DNA from: Staphylococcus simulans
Lineage (GTDB): Bacteria > Bacillota > Bacilli > Staphylococcales > Staphylococcaceae
Direction: 5' to 3'
NCBI RefSeq assembly: GCF_002994445.1
Contig: NZ_MRZJ01000001.1
Span: 1 to 64,000 of the forward strand
DNA: 64,000 nt
Of the stretch, positions 17,211 to 27,606 are shown piece after piece. Numbering within the stretch: the stretch's first letter is position 1; every line of letters begins with the position of its first letter. The notes under the pieces were generated by a model that was given only the letters and a program-made list of their open reading frames with translations, had not been told where the DNA came from and did not search any database. Made by a program: the position numbers and the translations under genes.

Positions 17211-18488
17211 ATGAAAAGCAAAAACTTAACAATGAATATTGTCATTGCTTTAATTGCAGGGATTATCATTGGATCGATTTGTGATATTTATGCACAAACA
17301 AGTTTAGTTAAAGGGGTAGACCAGTATTTCTTTAATACTGTTGGCCAAATTTTCTTGAATTTGATCTTTATGCTCGTTGTTCCAGTGGTCTTTGTTTCAA
17401 TTGTGCTTGGCGTTGTCGGTGTAGGGGATCCGAAATTACTCGGAGGCATCGGCTTGAAGACTTTGATTTTCTTTTTATGTACCACGGCAATTGCGATTAC
17501 GATTGCAATTGTACTGGCATTGATTGTTAAACCAGGTGCAGGACATTCTGATTTAATGAAAAGTGCAGATGTTTCATCATATCAAAAAACACTAGATAAA
17601 CAAAACGAAGGTGCAGATGCACCTGCAAAACAAACTTTTGATCAAACATTGATTAATCTATTTCCGAAAAATCCAGTTGAATCCATGACACAAGGCAATA
17701 TGCTGCAAGTCATTACATTTTCAATATTTATCGGAATCGGAATTATGATTATGGGAGAAAAAGCACTCATTGTTCGGCAGTTCTTTGAACAATTCAATGA
17801 AGTACTGATGTATATTATCTCTATGATTATGCGTGTATTTGCGCCGATTGGAACATTTTGTTTAGTTGCACATGCTTTTACAGGTGCAGGCTTAGGTGCA
17901 ATCCGTCAACTTGGATTATACTTTATCGTTGTACTTGCTGCGTTGATTTTGCACTTCTTCTTAATCTACGGCGGTACTATCAAGTTCATAGCTAAAGATA
18001 GTCCTATTAAATTCTTCAAAGGATTTATTCCAGCAATTACAATTGGTTTCGGCGGATCAAGTTCTAATGCAGCTTTGCCGGTTTCAATGGAATGTACGAA
18101 GAAAATGGGAGTCAGACCAGCGATTGCTTCATTTGTGCAGCCGTTGGGGGCAACCATCAACATGGATGGTACAGCGATTATGCAAGGGGTAGCAACTGTA
18201 TTCATCGCACAAATTTCTGGGGCTGAATTGACCATTATTCAAATCTTGACTGTAATTACTATTGCAGTCATCGCAAGTATCGGAACTGCAGGTGTGCCAG
18301 GTGTAGGTTTAATTATGTTAGCCATGGTGTTAACAGCAGTAGATTTAAATCCAGCCGCCATCGGTATTATCATCGGTATCGATAGATTGCTTGATATGAC
18401 GCGTACTGCTGTCAATATTACAGGTGATGCAGCATGTGCCTTTATGATTTCAAAGCAAGAAGATAGAAAAGAATTAAAGCGTGTATAG
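17211..18488 (+). CDS. Dicarboxylate/amino-acid:cation symporter (DAACS family, GltT/GltP-like)
   Basis: Takes up glutamate, aspartate or C4-dicarboxylates with sodium or protons. Family motifs are clear: hairpin HP1 GGSSSNAALPVSM, TM7 GATINMDGTA, HP2 TAGVPGVGLIMLAM, and TM8 DRLLDMTRTAVNITGDA. About eight membrane helices. ATG 17211 is preferred to ATG 17202 because the latter abuts the GGGGG of the ribosome site. Monocistronic. Substrate preference within the family cannot be told from sequence. Confidence 0.88.
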   Translation: MKSKNLTMNIVIALIAGIIIGSICDIYAQTSLVKGVDQYFFNTVGQIFLNLIFMLVVPVVFVSIVLGVVGVGDPKLLGGIGLKTLIFFLCTTAIAITIAIVLALIVKPGAGHSDLMKSADVSSYQKTLDKQNEGADAPAKQTFDQTLINLFPKNPVESMTQGNMLQVITFSIFIGIGIMIMGEKALIVRQFFEQFNEVLMYIISMIMRVFAPIGTFCLVAHAFTGAGLGAIRQLGLYFIVVLAALILHFFLIYGGTIKFIAKDSPIKFFKGFIPAITIGFGGSSSNAALPVSMECTKKMGVRPAIASFVQPLGATINMDGTAIMQGVATVFIAQISGAELTIIQILTVITIAVIASIGTAGVPGVGLIMLAMVLTAVDLNPAAIGIIIGIDRLLDMTRTAVNITGDAACAFMISKQEDRKELKRV

Positions 18489-18499
18489 TTTTTATTTTG

Positions 18500-18535
18500 G
18501 ATTGGGGCGAAATAAATTCGTCTCAATCTATTTTT
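18500..18535 (+). terminator. Terminator after symporter gene
   Basis: GATTGGGGCGAA / TTCGTCTCAATC followed by TATTTTTG. Confidence 0.85.
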
Positions 18536-18823
18536 GACTTAAATACACTTTATACAACTGAAATAAATATTTCTACTTTAAGGTAATATTAACTTAAAAA
18601 GCAAAAATGACTTGAAAAATCGCAAAATTTCGCCATAATAGAGTAAGAGCTTAAAATCCTAATCAAAATGACCGAGATACTCTATTTCATAGGGATACCG
18701 GTGAAAATATAAGCGGAAAAGTGTTTGATTATTTTGATAATTTCGGCTTTAACAAAATACGTTATAAATACGATTTCGGTCTTTTAATTTTTGTTATTTT
18801 GTATTAAGATGTTATTTGTGTTT
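18536..18823 (+). other. Non-coding interval upstream of xdrA
   Basis: No open frame with a start and ribosome site is seen. It holds a perfect 9-base inverted repeat AATAGAGTA (18637-18645) / TACTCTATT (18678-18686), and GACCGAGA (18670-18677), which can pair with TTTCGGTC (18774-18781). The two helices cross, so they would form either a pseudoknot or alternative structures. It may be a long leader or a small RNA; nothing proves it. Confidence 0.35.
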
Positions 18824-18852
18824 CAAGAAATGTGTATAATTGCAATTTCTTG
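18824..18852 (+). promoter_or_regulatory. xdrA promoter with inverted repeat around the -10 box
   Basis: Perfect 8-base arms CAAGAAAT (18824-18831) and ATTTCTTG (18845-18852) flank TATAAT (18835-18840). Its placement suits repression by a dimeric HTH protein, perhaps XdrA itself. Confidence 0.55.
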
Positions 18853-18887
18853 CGTACGGAAGAATCACATAATAGAAAGGTAGAGTA

Positions 18888-19355
18888 ATGATGGACAGAC
18901 AAAGTTTTACAGATTTAATTCAAACGAAGTTCAAGATGGTGAGAATAGAAGCAGGCTATACTCAAGATACAATGGCTCAAACGATAGGTTTATCTAAAAA
19001 AACCCTTGTTCAAATTGAGAAAGAGCGCGTCTTACCTAACTGGACAACATGTGTTTCAATTTGTGCTTTATTCAGAGACTCAGATGTCTTGAACAGCACA
19101 TTCGGATGTGATCCATTAGAAATCGTTCAAACGATTTCCAGAAATCACTGTGCATATCCTAAGCATTCAACAACAAGCGATATTTATTGGAATACATTGG
19201 ATGCTAAAAACGGATTTATTTTACAAAGCAACAAAGTCAGTGAAATCTACCGTGTATTAAATAAGGATAAACAACCTATTTTTGGAACTTCTAAATTAAG
19301 AGAAGCCGAAACATACTTCGGAAGAATCTCTAAAGATGAATTAGTGCATGCTTAA
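18888..19355 (+). CDS. xdrA: XRE-family transcriptional regulator XdrA
   Basis: A 155-residue protein with an N-terminal XRE helix-turn-helix (residues about 10-65: RIEAGYTQDTMAQTIGLSKKTLVQIEKER) and a C-terminal region without a known domain. Size and the neighbours yheB, yheA and yhaONM match XdrA of S. aureus, which activates spa and influences beta-lactam resistance. Two adjacent ATG codons (18888, 18891) follow AAAGG; either could be used. Tandem hairpins end the unit. Confidence 0.82.
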   Translation: MMDRQSFTDLIQTKFKMVRIEAGYTQDTMAQTIGLSKKTLVQIEKERVLPNWTTCVSICALFRDSDVLNSTFGCDPLEIVQTISRNHCAYPKHSTTSDIYWNTLDAKNGFILQSNKVSEIYRVLNKDKQPIFGTSKLREAETYFGRISKDELVHA

Positions 19356-19367
19356 TTCATAACCGAT

Positions 19368-19468
19368 AAAAAGTGATAACAGAATCTTTTGCAGAGATTG
19401 ATACACTTTTTAACGATTTGAATCATGATACTTAAAAGATTGGTGGCTCTGGTCATCAATCTTTTTTT
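19368..19468 (+). terminator. Tandem terminator hairpins after xdrA
   Basis: First hairpin AAAAAGTG / CACTTTTT (19368-19411); second AAAGATTG / CAATCTTT followed by T7 (19435-19468). Confidence 0.75.
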
Positions 19469-19552
19469 ATTGGGCGAAACCTCTCAATTGTGAATGGATT
19501 CCAATCTATTGTAGTATTATTAATACGAGTGTCAGTAAAAGGAGATAAAATT

Positions 19553-20683
19553 ATGCACGCATTTTTAGTCATATTATTTATGATTGCTATCGGTGCAATT
19601 ATAGGCGGGGTCACGAATATCATCGCAATCAAAATGTTATTCCATCCGCAAAAAGCCTATCATATAGGTAAGTGGAGAATTCCTTTCACGCCAGGTTTAG
19701 TACCTAAGCGCAGAGAAGAAATCGCAAATAAAATCGGACGTGTGATTGAAGAACATCTGATCACGGAAGATTTAATCAAAGAAAAAATCAGTTCAACAAG
19801 TGCCAGAACAGCCATAGAAAGCTTTATAGGCCAGCAAATGCATAAGTTAAGCAATGATAAGGCAACTTTGCAGAATTTTGCACAGTCTTTAGATATTGAC
19901 TTAGAACAAGCAGCACAAACTAAAGTACAGCGTGTGATTGAAGAAAAGTTAACACAATATTATAAAGAGCACGGCCAACAAGAAATTCACCAATTACTAC
20001 CTGAATCATTAGAACAAGAAATTGATGAAAAAGTTGAAGCCTTAACACCGTTATTATGCGACCGTGCCCGTATTTATTTATCGTCTTCAAAAGGGGAAGA
20101 AGATATTTACAATATGCTGGATACGTTTTTTGCAGAAAAAGGCAAAATTGTCGGCTTGCTACAAATGTTCATGACGAAAGAAAGTATTGCTGAACGTATC
20201 CAAATGGAATTAATTCGTTTAACCAATCACCCGAAAGCACGAAAAATTGCAGCACAGCTCATTCGAAACGAATATCAGACCTTAAAAGAAAAGCCGCTAG
20301 ATCATGTGCTGTCACCTGCGCAATTCAATAACATTAAAGACAAAGCAACACCGATTATCATGGCTTATATCGATATTCCGACTAAAGTTAATCAACCGTT
20401 AAAAGAACTTGCACCTGGACTTGTGGACTATGCAGAGCAGCATGCGGCTGGTTATATGACAGATTTAATTGTCAATAAAGCAGCTGAGCATATTTCATCC
20501 ATTATGAAACAAGTGAATCTCAGCGGTATTGTTGAAGAACAAATCAATTCCTTCGATTTGGATTATATTGAACGTTTAATCATTGATATTGCCAACAAAG
20601 AATTGAATCTGATTATGCTGCTTGGTTTCATTCTTGGCGGTATTATCGGCTGTTTCCAAGGAATTATCGCTTTATTTGTTTAA
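19553..20683 (+). CDS. yheB: DUF445-family membrane protein (YheB-like)
   Basis: 376 residues. One N-terminal membrane segment (FLVILFMIAIGAIIGGVTNIIAIKM) with the family motif NIIAIKMLFHP, then a long helical soluble region. A second membrane segment lies at the very C-terminus (LNLIMLLGFILGGIIGCFQG). Both ends are thus anchored in the membrane. Function is not established. ATG 19553 sits 8 bases after AAAGGAGA; upstream in-frame codons lie in the xdrA terminator region. Confidence 0.85.
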   Translation: MHAFLVILFMIAIGAIIGGVTNIIAIKMLFHPQKAYHIGKWRIPFTPGLVPKRREEIANKIGRVIEEHLITEDLIKEKISSTSARTAIESFIGQQMHKLSNDKATLQNFAQSLDIDLEQAAQTKVQRVIEEKLTQYYKEHGQQEIHQLLPESLEQEIDEKVEALTPLLCDRARIYLSSSKGEEDIYNMLDTFFAEKGKIVGLLQMFMTKESIAERIQMELIRLTNHPKARKIAAQLIRNEYQTLKEKPLDHVLSPAQFNNIKDKATPIIMAYIDIPTKVNQPLKELAPGLVDYAEQHAAGYMTDLIVNKAAEHISSIMKQVNLSGIVEEQINSFDLDYIERLIIDIANKELNLIMLLGFILGGIIGCFQGIIALFV

Positions 20684-20812
20684 ATCAGCAATGTCTGGGA
20701 ATGTATTAAAGGGCAGTTAATAGCAGTGATGATTAAATGTTTCGACAGTGTTAAACATTTATGTTATGTTTATTGACGACGTAGTAAAATAACTAATAGG
20801 AGTGAATTTGAA

Positions 20813-21166
20813 ATGGCAGTAGATTTACAAGAACAAGCACACAAATTAGAAGAGGCTTTAAGAGAAAGCAAAGAGTATCAAGCAATTAAAGATGCTTACG
20901 ATAAAGTTAAAGCCAACGAAGAATCTAAAAAGTTATTCGATGAGTTCCGTGAAACACAATTGAAATTCCAACAAATGCAAATGCAAGGTGAACAAATCGA
21001 AGAAGATGACTTGAAAAAAGCTCAAGAGCAAGCACAAGCAATCGAAAAAGACGAAAACATTGCTGAGCTTATGTCTGCTGAACAACAAATGAGCCAAGTA
21101 TTCCAAGAAATCAACCAAATCATCGTAAAACCTTTAGATGAAGTTTACGCTGAAGAAGAAAAATAA
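20813..21166 (+). CDS. yheA: YlbF/YmcA-family protein YheA
   Basis: A 117-residue, highly charged and mostly helical protein of the YlbF family ([20 protein letters not shown]). The family includes the Y-complex proteins that assist RNase Y in Bacillus; the precise job of YheA is unknown. It follows yheB, as in Bacillus, and precedes a terminator and the yhaO operon. Confidence 0.85.
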   Translation: MAVDLQEQAHKLEEALRESKEYQAIKDAYDKVKANEESKKLFDEFRETQLKFQQMQMQGEQIEEDDLKKAQEQAQAIEKDENIAELMSAEQQMSQVFQEINQIIVKPLDEVYAEEEK

Positions 21167-21180
21167 GGTTTGAAATTCTC

Positions 21181-21210
21181 ACTGTCGGAGTAGTATCCGA
21201 CAGTTTTTTT
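21181..21210 (+). terminator. Terminator after yheA
   Basis: ACTGTCGGA / TCCGACAGT with seven T. Confidence 0.92.
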
Positions 21211-21348
21211 ATGTCTTTTTAAACCTAAGTTCTTTAGACCGTTAACGCGTAGTATGGTAAAATAAGATGATACTTTGGTTGCGAAAACATTGAATTTTAC
21301 ATAAGAAATTTAAAATATGGATGATATATTGAAAAGGAGCTTACCAAT

Positions 21349-22539
21349 ATGGTGAAATTTATTCATTGTGCAGATTTACACCTGGATAGTCCGTTTAAAA
21401 CGCATAGTCATTTGAGTGAAAACATCTATGAAGATGTCAAAAGAAGTACATATGAAAGTTTTAAATCTATTGTCAACTTTGCATTGCAAGAAGAAGTGGA
21501 CTTTATCGTAATAGCCGGAGATGTGTTCGATCATCGAAATCGTACATTGAAAGCAGAAGTATTTTTAAAAGAACAATTTGAGCGCTTAAAGAAAGAACAG
21601 ATATTTGTTTATATGTGCCACGGCAATCATGATCCGCTTTCTGATAATGTTACAACAGATTGGCCGGAGAATGTTTCGGTATTCGATAAAAATGTTGAAA
21701 CATATCAAACCATCACAAAAGGCGGAGAAAAGATTTATCTTCATGGTTTCAGTTATCAAGATGAAGCAAGCTATGAAAATAAATTAGATGAGTATCCTTC
21801 CAGTCAAGGCGAGAAAGGCCTGCATATCGGTGTATTACACGGTACTTACAGCAAATCCTCAACAAAACACCGTTATACTGAGTTTCGTTTAGAAGATTTA
21901 AATTCTAAGTTGTATCATTACTGGGCATTAGGTCATATTCATGAGCGCCAACAGCTTAATGATATGCCGCCGACATTTTATCCCGGTAATACTCAAGGCC
22001 GTCATTTCAATGAAATGGGCGACAAAGGTTTCTTGTTAGTTGAAGGAGATGAGTTCAAATTAAATGTTGAATTCAAGCCTTCGCATTACATTCGTTTTGA
22101 TGAGGTTAAAATCGAAACAGAAGCAACGACAAAACAAGAACTATACGACGTCATTCAAAAATTTAAAGAGCAAGTACGTAAGCAAGGGAAAGCTTTCTAT
22201 AGAGTTTTCCTTGAAATCAACAGCGATGAACCTGTCCCTGCACAAGATTTGCAGCAAGTTGATGAAATGCTGAAAGAATATGAAGAGAATGAAAAGAACT
22301 TTGTGTTTATTGAATCATTGATTGTATCTTATAAAGATGACGATGCAAGACCATTAGAACAAGAATTCTCTCAAGAGTTAAAAGCGGATGAAGCCGTCTT
22401 CGATCAAGCAATGAATGAATTGTATCTCAACCCTAAGGCTTCGAGATTCTTGGATAATTATGATGACTTCGATAAGACAGAATTGATTAATCGTGCTGAG
22501 GCATTGCTTAAATCGGATTTGAGAGGTGATAGATCATGA
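21349..22539 (+). CDS. yhaO: SbcD-like DNA repair metallophosphoesterase YhaO
   Basis: 396 residues. The calcineurin-type phosphoesterase motifs are in order: CADLHLDSPF (residues 6-15), IAGDVFDHRN (about 57-66), CHGNHDP (about 90) and GHIHERQ (about 199). This is the nuclease half of an SbcCD/Mre11-Rad50-like complex; the ATPase half is yhaN, which starts within the stop codon (ATGA overlap). The operon continues with the exonuclease yhaM. Confidence 0.88.
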   Translation: MVKFIHCADLHLDSPFKTHSHLSENIYEDVKRSTYESFKSIVNFALQEEVDFIVIAGDVFDHRNRTLKAEVFLKEQFERLKKEQIFVYMCHGNHDPLSDNVTTDWPENVSVFDKNVETYQTITKGGEKIYLHGFSYQDEASYENKLDEYPSSQGEKGLHIGVLHGTYSKSSTKHRYTEFRLEDLNSKLYHYWALGHIHERQQLNDMPPTFYPGNTQGRHFNEMGDKGFLLVEGDEFKLNVEFKPSHYIRFDEVKIETEATTKQELYDVIQKFKEQVRKQGKAFYRVFLEINSDEPVPAQDLQQVDEMLKEYEENEKNFVFIESLIVSYKDDDARPLEQEFSQELKADEAVFDQAMNELYLNPKASRFLDNYDDFDKTELINRAEALLKSDLRGDRS

Positions 22540-25472
22540 AGATTCTTGCATTAGACATTTATGGATACGGTAAATTTGTTGAAAGAAAGATTAAATTCAA
22601 CAAAACATTAACACAGATTTTCGGTGAAAACGAAGCGGGTAAATCTACGATTCAAGCCTTTATCCATTCTATTTTGTTCGGATTCCCAACTAAACGTGAA
22701 AATGAACCGCGCTTTGAACCGAGATTAGGCAATCAATACGGCGGTAAATTATATCTTCAATTAGATGATGGCCAAAAGATTGAAGTTGAGCGTGTGAAAG
22801 GTGCAGCACAAGGTGATGTGAAAATCTTTCTTGAAAACGGCGGTATCCGTGATGAAGAGTGGCTTAGAAATAAATTAAATTATATCGATAAAAATACGTA
22901 CAAAGGTATTTATTCCTTTGACGTCTTGGGTCTGCAAAATATTCATCGCAATATGGATGAAAAACAGCTGCAAGAATATTTGCTGCAAGCAGGGGCATTA
23001 GGCTCTACACAATTTACAACGATGCGCGAACAGTTGGAAACACAAAAAGCAGAGTTATATAAACGCTCAGGCAAGAATCCAATCATCAATCAGCAGTTAG
23101 AACAGCTGAATGACCTTCAAAATCAAATCAGAGCGCATGAGAGCGAACTTGAGTCTTATCATAGCCTGATTGATGAACGTGATAAAGCAGAGCGCCGATT
23201 AGACCATTTGAAACAAAATTTAATGCAACTGTCTAAAATGCATGAATCAAAACAAAAAGAATTAGCATTGCTGGATCAAGCACAAGAATGGAAAGCATTA
23301 GAGCATGAATTGAATATCGAACCGCTGGATTTCCCTGAACAAGGTATCGAGCGTTACGAAGCGTCCAAAGCACGTGAAGACCAGCTTAAAAAAGATATCA
23401 GCTTGCGCAGTGAAAAGCTTGAACAATTGCAAAATGAAAACGAACATATTACTGTGCCTAAACAGATTGATATCGAAGCATTAGATAATATTGTGAAACA
23501 AGAAGATGAAATCAAACAAAAAGAAACGCAATTGCATGCATTAAATAAAGAGATTGAAGATAAAACAAGAGAAATCGAAGGCTTAAAATCTAATATCGGA
23601 TGGCAAGAAGACCATGAAAATATTGACACGTCTGATAGTGTGAAAAGCTTTGTCAGCAAACAGATTTCTAAGAAGAACGATCAATCATCTTATATTACGC
23701 AGCTTGAACGTACGTTAGAAGAACAGCAAATCGAGCAAGCGAATAATGATGAAGAAAAAGAAGCGGTTGAAGCAGCGCTTGTTTCTGATGAAGTCTTCGA
23801 CAAGAAAAAACAATATAATCAGCAATCAATTGAGCTTGGCGAAAAGAAAAATCTATATCAAAAAATGAAAGAAGCATTTGATACAGAACAAGAAGAACGT
23901 AATCGCAAACAAAAAACAACACGCATTATCTTTATTATATTAGCGCTTATCAGTGCTGGTTTAGCAGCGTTCTCATTTGTGACTCAAGCAATGTTGTTTG
24001 CGGTAATATTTGTCATTGCGGCAATCGGCTTTGTGGTCGGCGCTATCTTGTTTAAATCATCAGAAATCGGCCATAGCGAGACATTCTCAAATGAAATTGC
24101 GCAATTGGAACAGCAAAATGCTGATTTAGAACAAAACTATGACTTAGACTTTGATTTAGATGAACAATATCGTTTAAGAGAACAAAACCACAGTGTGAAT
24201 AAAGCGATAGATGTATTGCATTCTAAAATTGAATTGACTGAAGATAAGTTGAAAGAAGCAAAACAAAATTTCGAACACTTCGATAAAAACATCCAAGAAG
24301 TCAAATCAGATTTGCATGTATCTGACAAAATGTCTGATGATTTGATTATTGACGGTGTTAAAACTATTGAACGTATTCAAACATTAAAACAACGTGTTGC
24401 AGAATTAACAGAGCAGCAAAAAGCATTGAAAGAAGAAGTAGATACATTCTATAACCATGCAGAAGCGGTCACAAAAAATCAATTAACAAGCTTTAATGCC
24501 TTAGCATTATTCCATGATACGAAACACTGGTTAAAAGAAGCTGAAGATAATAAAACAAAATGGAAACGTAATGATGAAGATATCCAATTATTGACTAAAG
24601 AAATCGAACAATTGAATGAACGTTTAAACGAACATCAACAGTCAATCGAAAGTTTATTCAATTTTGTCAATGTAGGGGATGAAGAAGCATTCTATCGTTA
24701 TCATAACCGTTATACAACATATAAAGATAATCACAGCCGATACCAAGATTTAAACAAATACTTGGAAAATCAAAATATGATGTATGACGATGCGTCTGAT
24801 TTAAGTGCGAAAACAAAAGTACAACTAGAAGATGAGAACAATGTGTTAGCTTCTCAAGTTGATGAATACAATGATAAGTATCTTGCATTGCAAACAGAAG
24901 TCAGTGATTTGAATGCGCAAATCAAGCATATGGAAACTGACGACACATTAGCACAATTACGTCATAAATATTACATGTTAAGAAATCAAATGAATGAAAA
25001 TGCGAAAGATTGGGCGAGCCTCAGCTACTTGCAAGCACTTGTCGATGCGCATATCAAACAAATCAAAGACAAACGTTTACCGCAAGTGATTGATGAAGCA
25101 ACAGACATTTTCAGCCGCTTAACGAACGGCAACTACACACAAGTTACTTATGCGAATGAAGATGTCAGAGTCAAACACCGCAACGGTCAAATGTATCATC
25201 CGAATGAAATCAGCCAATCTACGAAAGAATTATTGTATATTGCATTGCGTTTAAGCTTGATTAAAATTTTACAGCCTTATTACTCAATGCCGATTATTAT
25301 TGATGATGCTTTCGTTCATTTTGATAAACATCGTAAAGCAGCTATGATGGAATACCTAAAAGAATTAGCTGCGAAGTATCAAATTTTATACTTTACTTGC
25401 GCGAAAGAAAATTATATTCCGTCTAAACAAACGGTAGTCTTAGAAAAATTAGAAGAAGGAGGCAAAAAATGA
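22536..25472 (+). CDS. yhaN: SbcC/Rad50-like SMC ATPase YhaN, with internal membrane segment
   Basis: 978 residues. Walker [11 protein letters not shown] is near residue 30 and Walker [15 protein letters not shown] near residue 925, separated by long coiled coils rich in E, K and Q. The coil is broken at about residues 462-507 by a strongly hydrophobic stretch ([16 protein letters not shown], then [17 protein letters not shown]) that looks like two membrane helices where Rad50 has its zinc hook. The complex may therefore be held at the membrane. It overlaps both neighbours by 4 bases. Confidence 0.85.
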   Translation: MKILALDIYGYGKFVERKIKFNKTLTQIFGENEAGKSTIQAFIHSILFGFPTKRENEPRFEPRLGNQYGGKLYLQLDDGQKIEVERVKGAAQGDVKIFLENGGIRDEEWLRNKLNYIDKNTYKGIYSFDVLGLQNIHRNMDEKQLQEYLLQAGALGSTQFTTMREQLETQKAELYKRSGKNPIINQQLEQLNDLQNQIRAHESELESYHSLIDERDKAERRLDHLKQNLMQLSKMHESKQKELALLDQAQEWKALEHELNIEPLDFPEQGIERYEASKAREDQLKKDISLRSEKLEQLQNENEHITVPKQIDIEALDNIVKQEDEIKQKETQLHALNKEIEDKTREIEGLKSNIGWQEDHENIDTSDSVKSFVSKQISKKNDQSSYITQLERTLEEQQIEQANNDEEKEAVEAALVSDEVFDKKKQYNQQSIELGEKKNLYQKMKEAFDTEQEERNRKQKTTRIIFIILALISAGLAAFSFVTQAMLFAVIFVIAAIGFVVGAILFKSSEIGHSETFSNEIAQLEQQNADLEQNYDLDFDLDEQYRLREQNHSVNKAIDVLHSKIELTEDKLKEAKQNFEHFDKNIQEVKSDLHVSDKMSDDLIIDGVKTIERIQTLKQRVAELTEQQKALKEEVDTFYNHAEAVTKNQLTSFNALALFHDTKHWLKEAEDNKTKWKRNDEDIQLLTKEIEQLNERLNEHQQSIESLFNFVNVGDEEAFYRYHNRYTTYKDNHSRYQDLNKYLENQNMMYDDASDLSAKTKVQLEDENNVLASQVDEYNDKYLALQTEVSDLNAQIKHMETDDTLAQLRHKYYMLRNQMNENAKDWASLSYLQALVDAHIKQIKDKRLPQVIDEATDIFSRLTNGNYTQVTYANEDVRVKHRNGQMYHPNEISQSTKELLYIALRLSLIKILQPYYSMPIIIDDAFVHFDKHRKAAMMEYLKELAAKYQILYFTCAKENYIPSKQTVVLEKLEEGGKK

Positions 25473-26410
25473 GAAATGTAGAAAAGCTTCAGCCAGGAGA
25501 TTCAGTTGATCATTTCTTCTTGATTCACCGTGCAGCACAAGGTGTAACTGCACAAGGTAAAGATTATATGACTTTATACTTGCAAGATAAAAGCGGTGAA
25601 ATTGAAGCTAAAGTATGGACAGTCACAAAACAAGATATGGAAGTACTTAAACCAGAAACGATTATCAAAGCTAAAGGTGATGTCATTAATTACCGCGGTC
25701 GCAAACAAATGAAAGTCAATCACTTTGAACTTGCACAGCCGGCAGATGGTTTATCTGCGAAAGATTTTATTGATGGGGCACCTTTAACACCTGATCAAAT
25801 TAAAGAACAAATTGATTATTTCTTATTAGATATAGAAAACAGCAACCTGCAGCGATTGACGAGACATTTATTGAAAAAGCACCACGATGCTTTTTATGTC
25901 TTTCCTGCTGCTAGTTCATTCCATCATAACTTTGCGAGCGGTTTAAGCTATCATGTATTAACGATGCTGAAAATCGCAAGCGGATTATGCGACATTTATC
26001 CAATGCTGAACAGGAGCTTGTTATACAGCGGAGTTATCTTGCATGATATCGGTAAAGTTAAAGAGTTAAGTGGACCAGTTGCGACATCTTATACTGTTGA
26101 AGGTAATTTATTAGGACATATTTCTATCGCCAGCGAAGAAGTTACGAAAGCCGCAGAAGATTTAGGTATCGAGGGCGAAGAAGTGATGTTGCTGAAACAT
26201 ATGATTTTATCACATCATGGAAAACTAGAATACGGTTCACCGAAGTTGCCGATGCTGAAAGAAGCGGAAATCTTAACATATATTGATAATATTGATGCGA
26301 GAATGAACATGTTTGAAAAAGCATTCAAAAAGACTGGAAAAGGGCAGTTCACTGAACGTCTTTTCGCAATGGAAAATAGACAATTCTATAATCCGCAAAG
26401 TTTAGATTAA
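25469..26410 (+). CDS. yhaM: 3'-5' exoribonuclease YhaM
   Basis: 313 residues. The N-terminal OB fold (residues about 15-100, including [15 protein letters not shown]) binds nucleic acid. The HD phosphohydrolase domain carries [11 protein letters not shown] and the metal-binding HDIGKVKEL near residue 192. YhaM trims RNA (and DNA) 3' ends in Gram-positive bacteria; the S. aureus homologue was described as Cbf1. Last gene of the operon, followed by a strong terminator. Confidence 0.92.
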   Translation: MRNVEKLQPGDSVDHFFLIHRAAQGVTAQGKDYMTLYLQDKSGEIEAKVWTVTKQDMEVLKPETIIKAKGDVINYRGRKQMKVNHFELAQPADGLSAKDFIDGAPLTPDQIKEQIDYFLLDIENSNLQRLTRHLLKKHHDAFYVFPAASSFHHNFASGLSYHVLTMLKIASGLCDIYPMLNRSLLYSGVILHDIGKVKELSGPVATSYTVEGNLLGHISIASEEVTKAAEDLGIEGEEVMLLKHMILSHHGKLEYGSPKLPMLKEAEILTYIDNIDARMNMFEKAFKKTGKGQFTERLFAMENRQFYNPQSLD

Positions 26411-26420
26411 TATATAATAA

Positions 26421-26457
26421 AACGCTGAATCCTACGTGGAATTCAGCGTTATTTTTA
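26421..26457. terminator. Terminator between yhaM and prsA
   Basis: AACGCTGAAT / ATTCAGCGTT with a ten-base loop and T-rich flank; probably also serves prsA on the other strand. Confidence 0.88.
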
Positions 26458-26472
26458 TGCATTCAGATTTGA

Positions 26473-27444
26473 TTAAGGAGTAGACATACCTTCACCAGAA
26501 CTGCCGCCGCCTTGAGACTGCTGTTTAAGTTTTTCTGGATTTAAGATAGAATCATCGACTGCTTTTTTAATGTCTCTATCTTTAAAGTCTACATTATATT
26601 CTTTTAACAGATCTTTGTAAGCATCTACTAAGATTTTCGGGTCTTTTTGAACTTTATTTTGAACGATTTGAGATTTTAATTTCTTACGTTCTGAAGAGAA
26701 GTCCGTTGGTTTTTCGGCTTTAATAATGTGATAGCCGTAATCAGTTTTCACTACATCTGAGATTTCGCCATCTTTTAATTTGAATAAAGCTTTATCGAAC
26801 GGTTCGACCATTTGGCCTTTGATAACATAATCTAAGCTGCCGTCTTTTTTGGCACTTGCTTTATCCATTGATTCTTTTTTCGCAATTTCACCGAATTTAT
26901 CAGGATTTTTCTTCACTTCTTTTTGGATAGATTCAGCTTTTTGTTTTGCTTCTTTATCACTTAAACCTTCTTTATCTTTGTCGTCAGATTTGACTTTAAT
27001 AAGGATATGAGAAGCTTTTTTAGTGTTGTCCTTCAACTCTTTATCGGACACTTTGACTTTATCTGTCAGCAGTTGTTTTTGATAAGCTTGAAGTTTCTTT
27101 TGTTCTTTATAATCTTTAAGTGTCATACCTTGTTGTTTTAGAGCACTTTCAAACTGATCTTTGCCGCCGTATTGTTTTTGTTCTTCTTTGATTTGTTTAT
27201 CAATTTCTTTATCATCCACTTGATCAGCATATTTCTTTTCAAGCAATTTGCCAAGCAGGATTTCAAAAGAACTGTTCGCAATTTGTTCATTGCCTATTTT
27301 TTTCATAACATCTTCAACTTTAACATCTCCGGCTTTTGAAGATATCAGTACATTATCTTTAGAGTCCGTTGCTTGATTCCCGCATGCGCCTAATAGTACA
27401 GCACTTGCTGCGACAGGAATCATAATCTTCTTAAATGATCTCAT
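26473..27444 (-). CDS. prsA: Foldase lipoprotein PrsA
   Basis: 323 residues. Signal peptide with lipobox LLGAC (lipidated C21). A parvulin-type peptidyl-prolyl isomerase domain spans about residues 140-245 ([10 protein letters not shown], then [12 protein letters not shown]). It is flanked by the helical NC domain and a flexible Gly/Ser tail. It sits outside the membrane and helps exported proteins fold, including penicillin-binding proteins. Placement next to yhaM and the hit-ecs cluster is conserved in Bacillus and Staphylococcus. Confidence 0.95.
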   Translation of the reverse strand: MRSFKKIMIPVAASAVLLGACGNQATDSKDNVLISSKAGDVKVEDVMKKIGNEQIANSSFEILLGKLLEKKYADQVDDKEIDKQIKEEQKQYGGKDQFESALKQQGMTLKDYKEQKKLQAYQKQLLTDKVKVSDKELKDNTKKASHILIKVKSDDKDKEGLSDKEAKQKAESIQKEVKKNPDKFGEIAKKESMDKASAKKDGSLDYVIKGQMVEPFDKALFKLKDGEISDVVKTDYGYHIIKAEKPTDFSSERKKLKSQIVQNKVQKDPKILVDAYKDLLKEYNVDFKDRDIKKAVDDSILNPEKLKQQSQGGGSSGEGMSTP

Positions 27445-27548
27445 ATCACAATCTCCTTTTTTAAATATAACAATGTTAATATACCATACTATGAATGTGA
27501 TACAAATTCATTTCTGTTGTATTAAGACCAAAGTATGAAGGAGAAGGT

Positions 27549-27589
27549 AAAAAAAGAGTCTGAACAAAGCAGTGCAATGTTCAGACCTT
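27549..27589 (-). terminator. Terminator of the DUF3267 gene
   Basis: On the minus strand, GTCTGAAC / GTTCAGAC is followed by TCTTTTTTT. Confidence 0.85.
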
Positions 27590-27606
27590 TGAATAGTATT
27601 TCAAAT

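Noticed and set aside
18669..18713. Fourteen-codon peptide before xdrA
   Set aside because: No ribosome site before the ATG and no recognisable peptide type.
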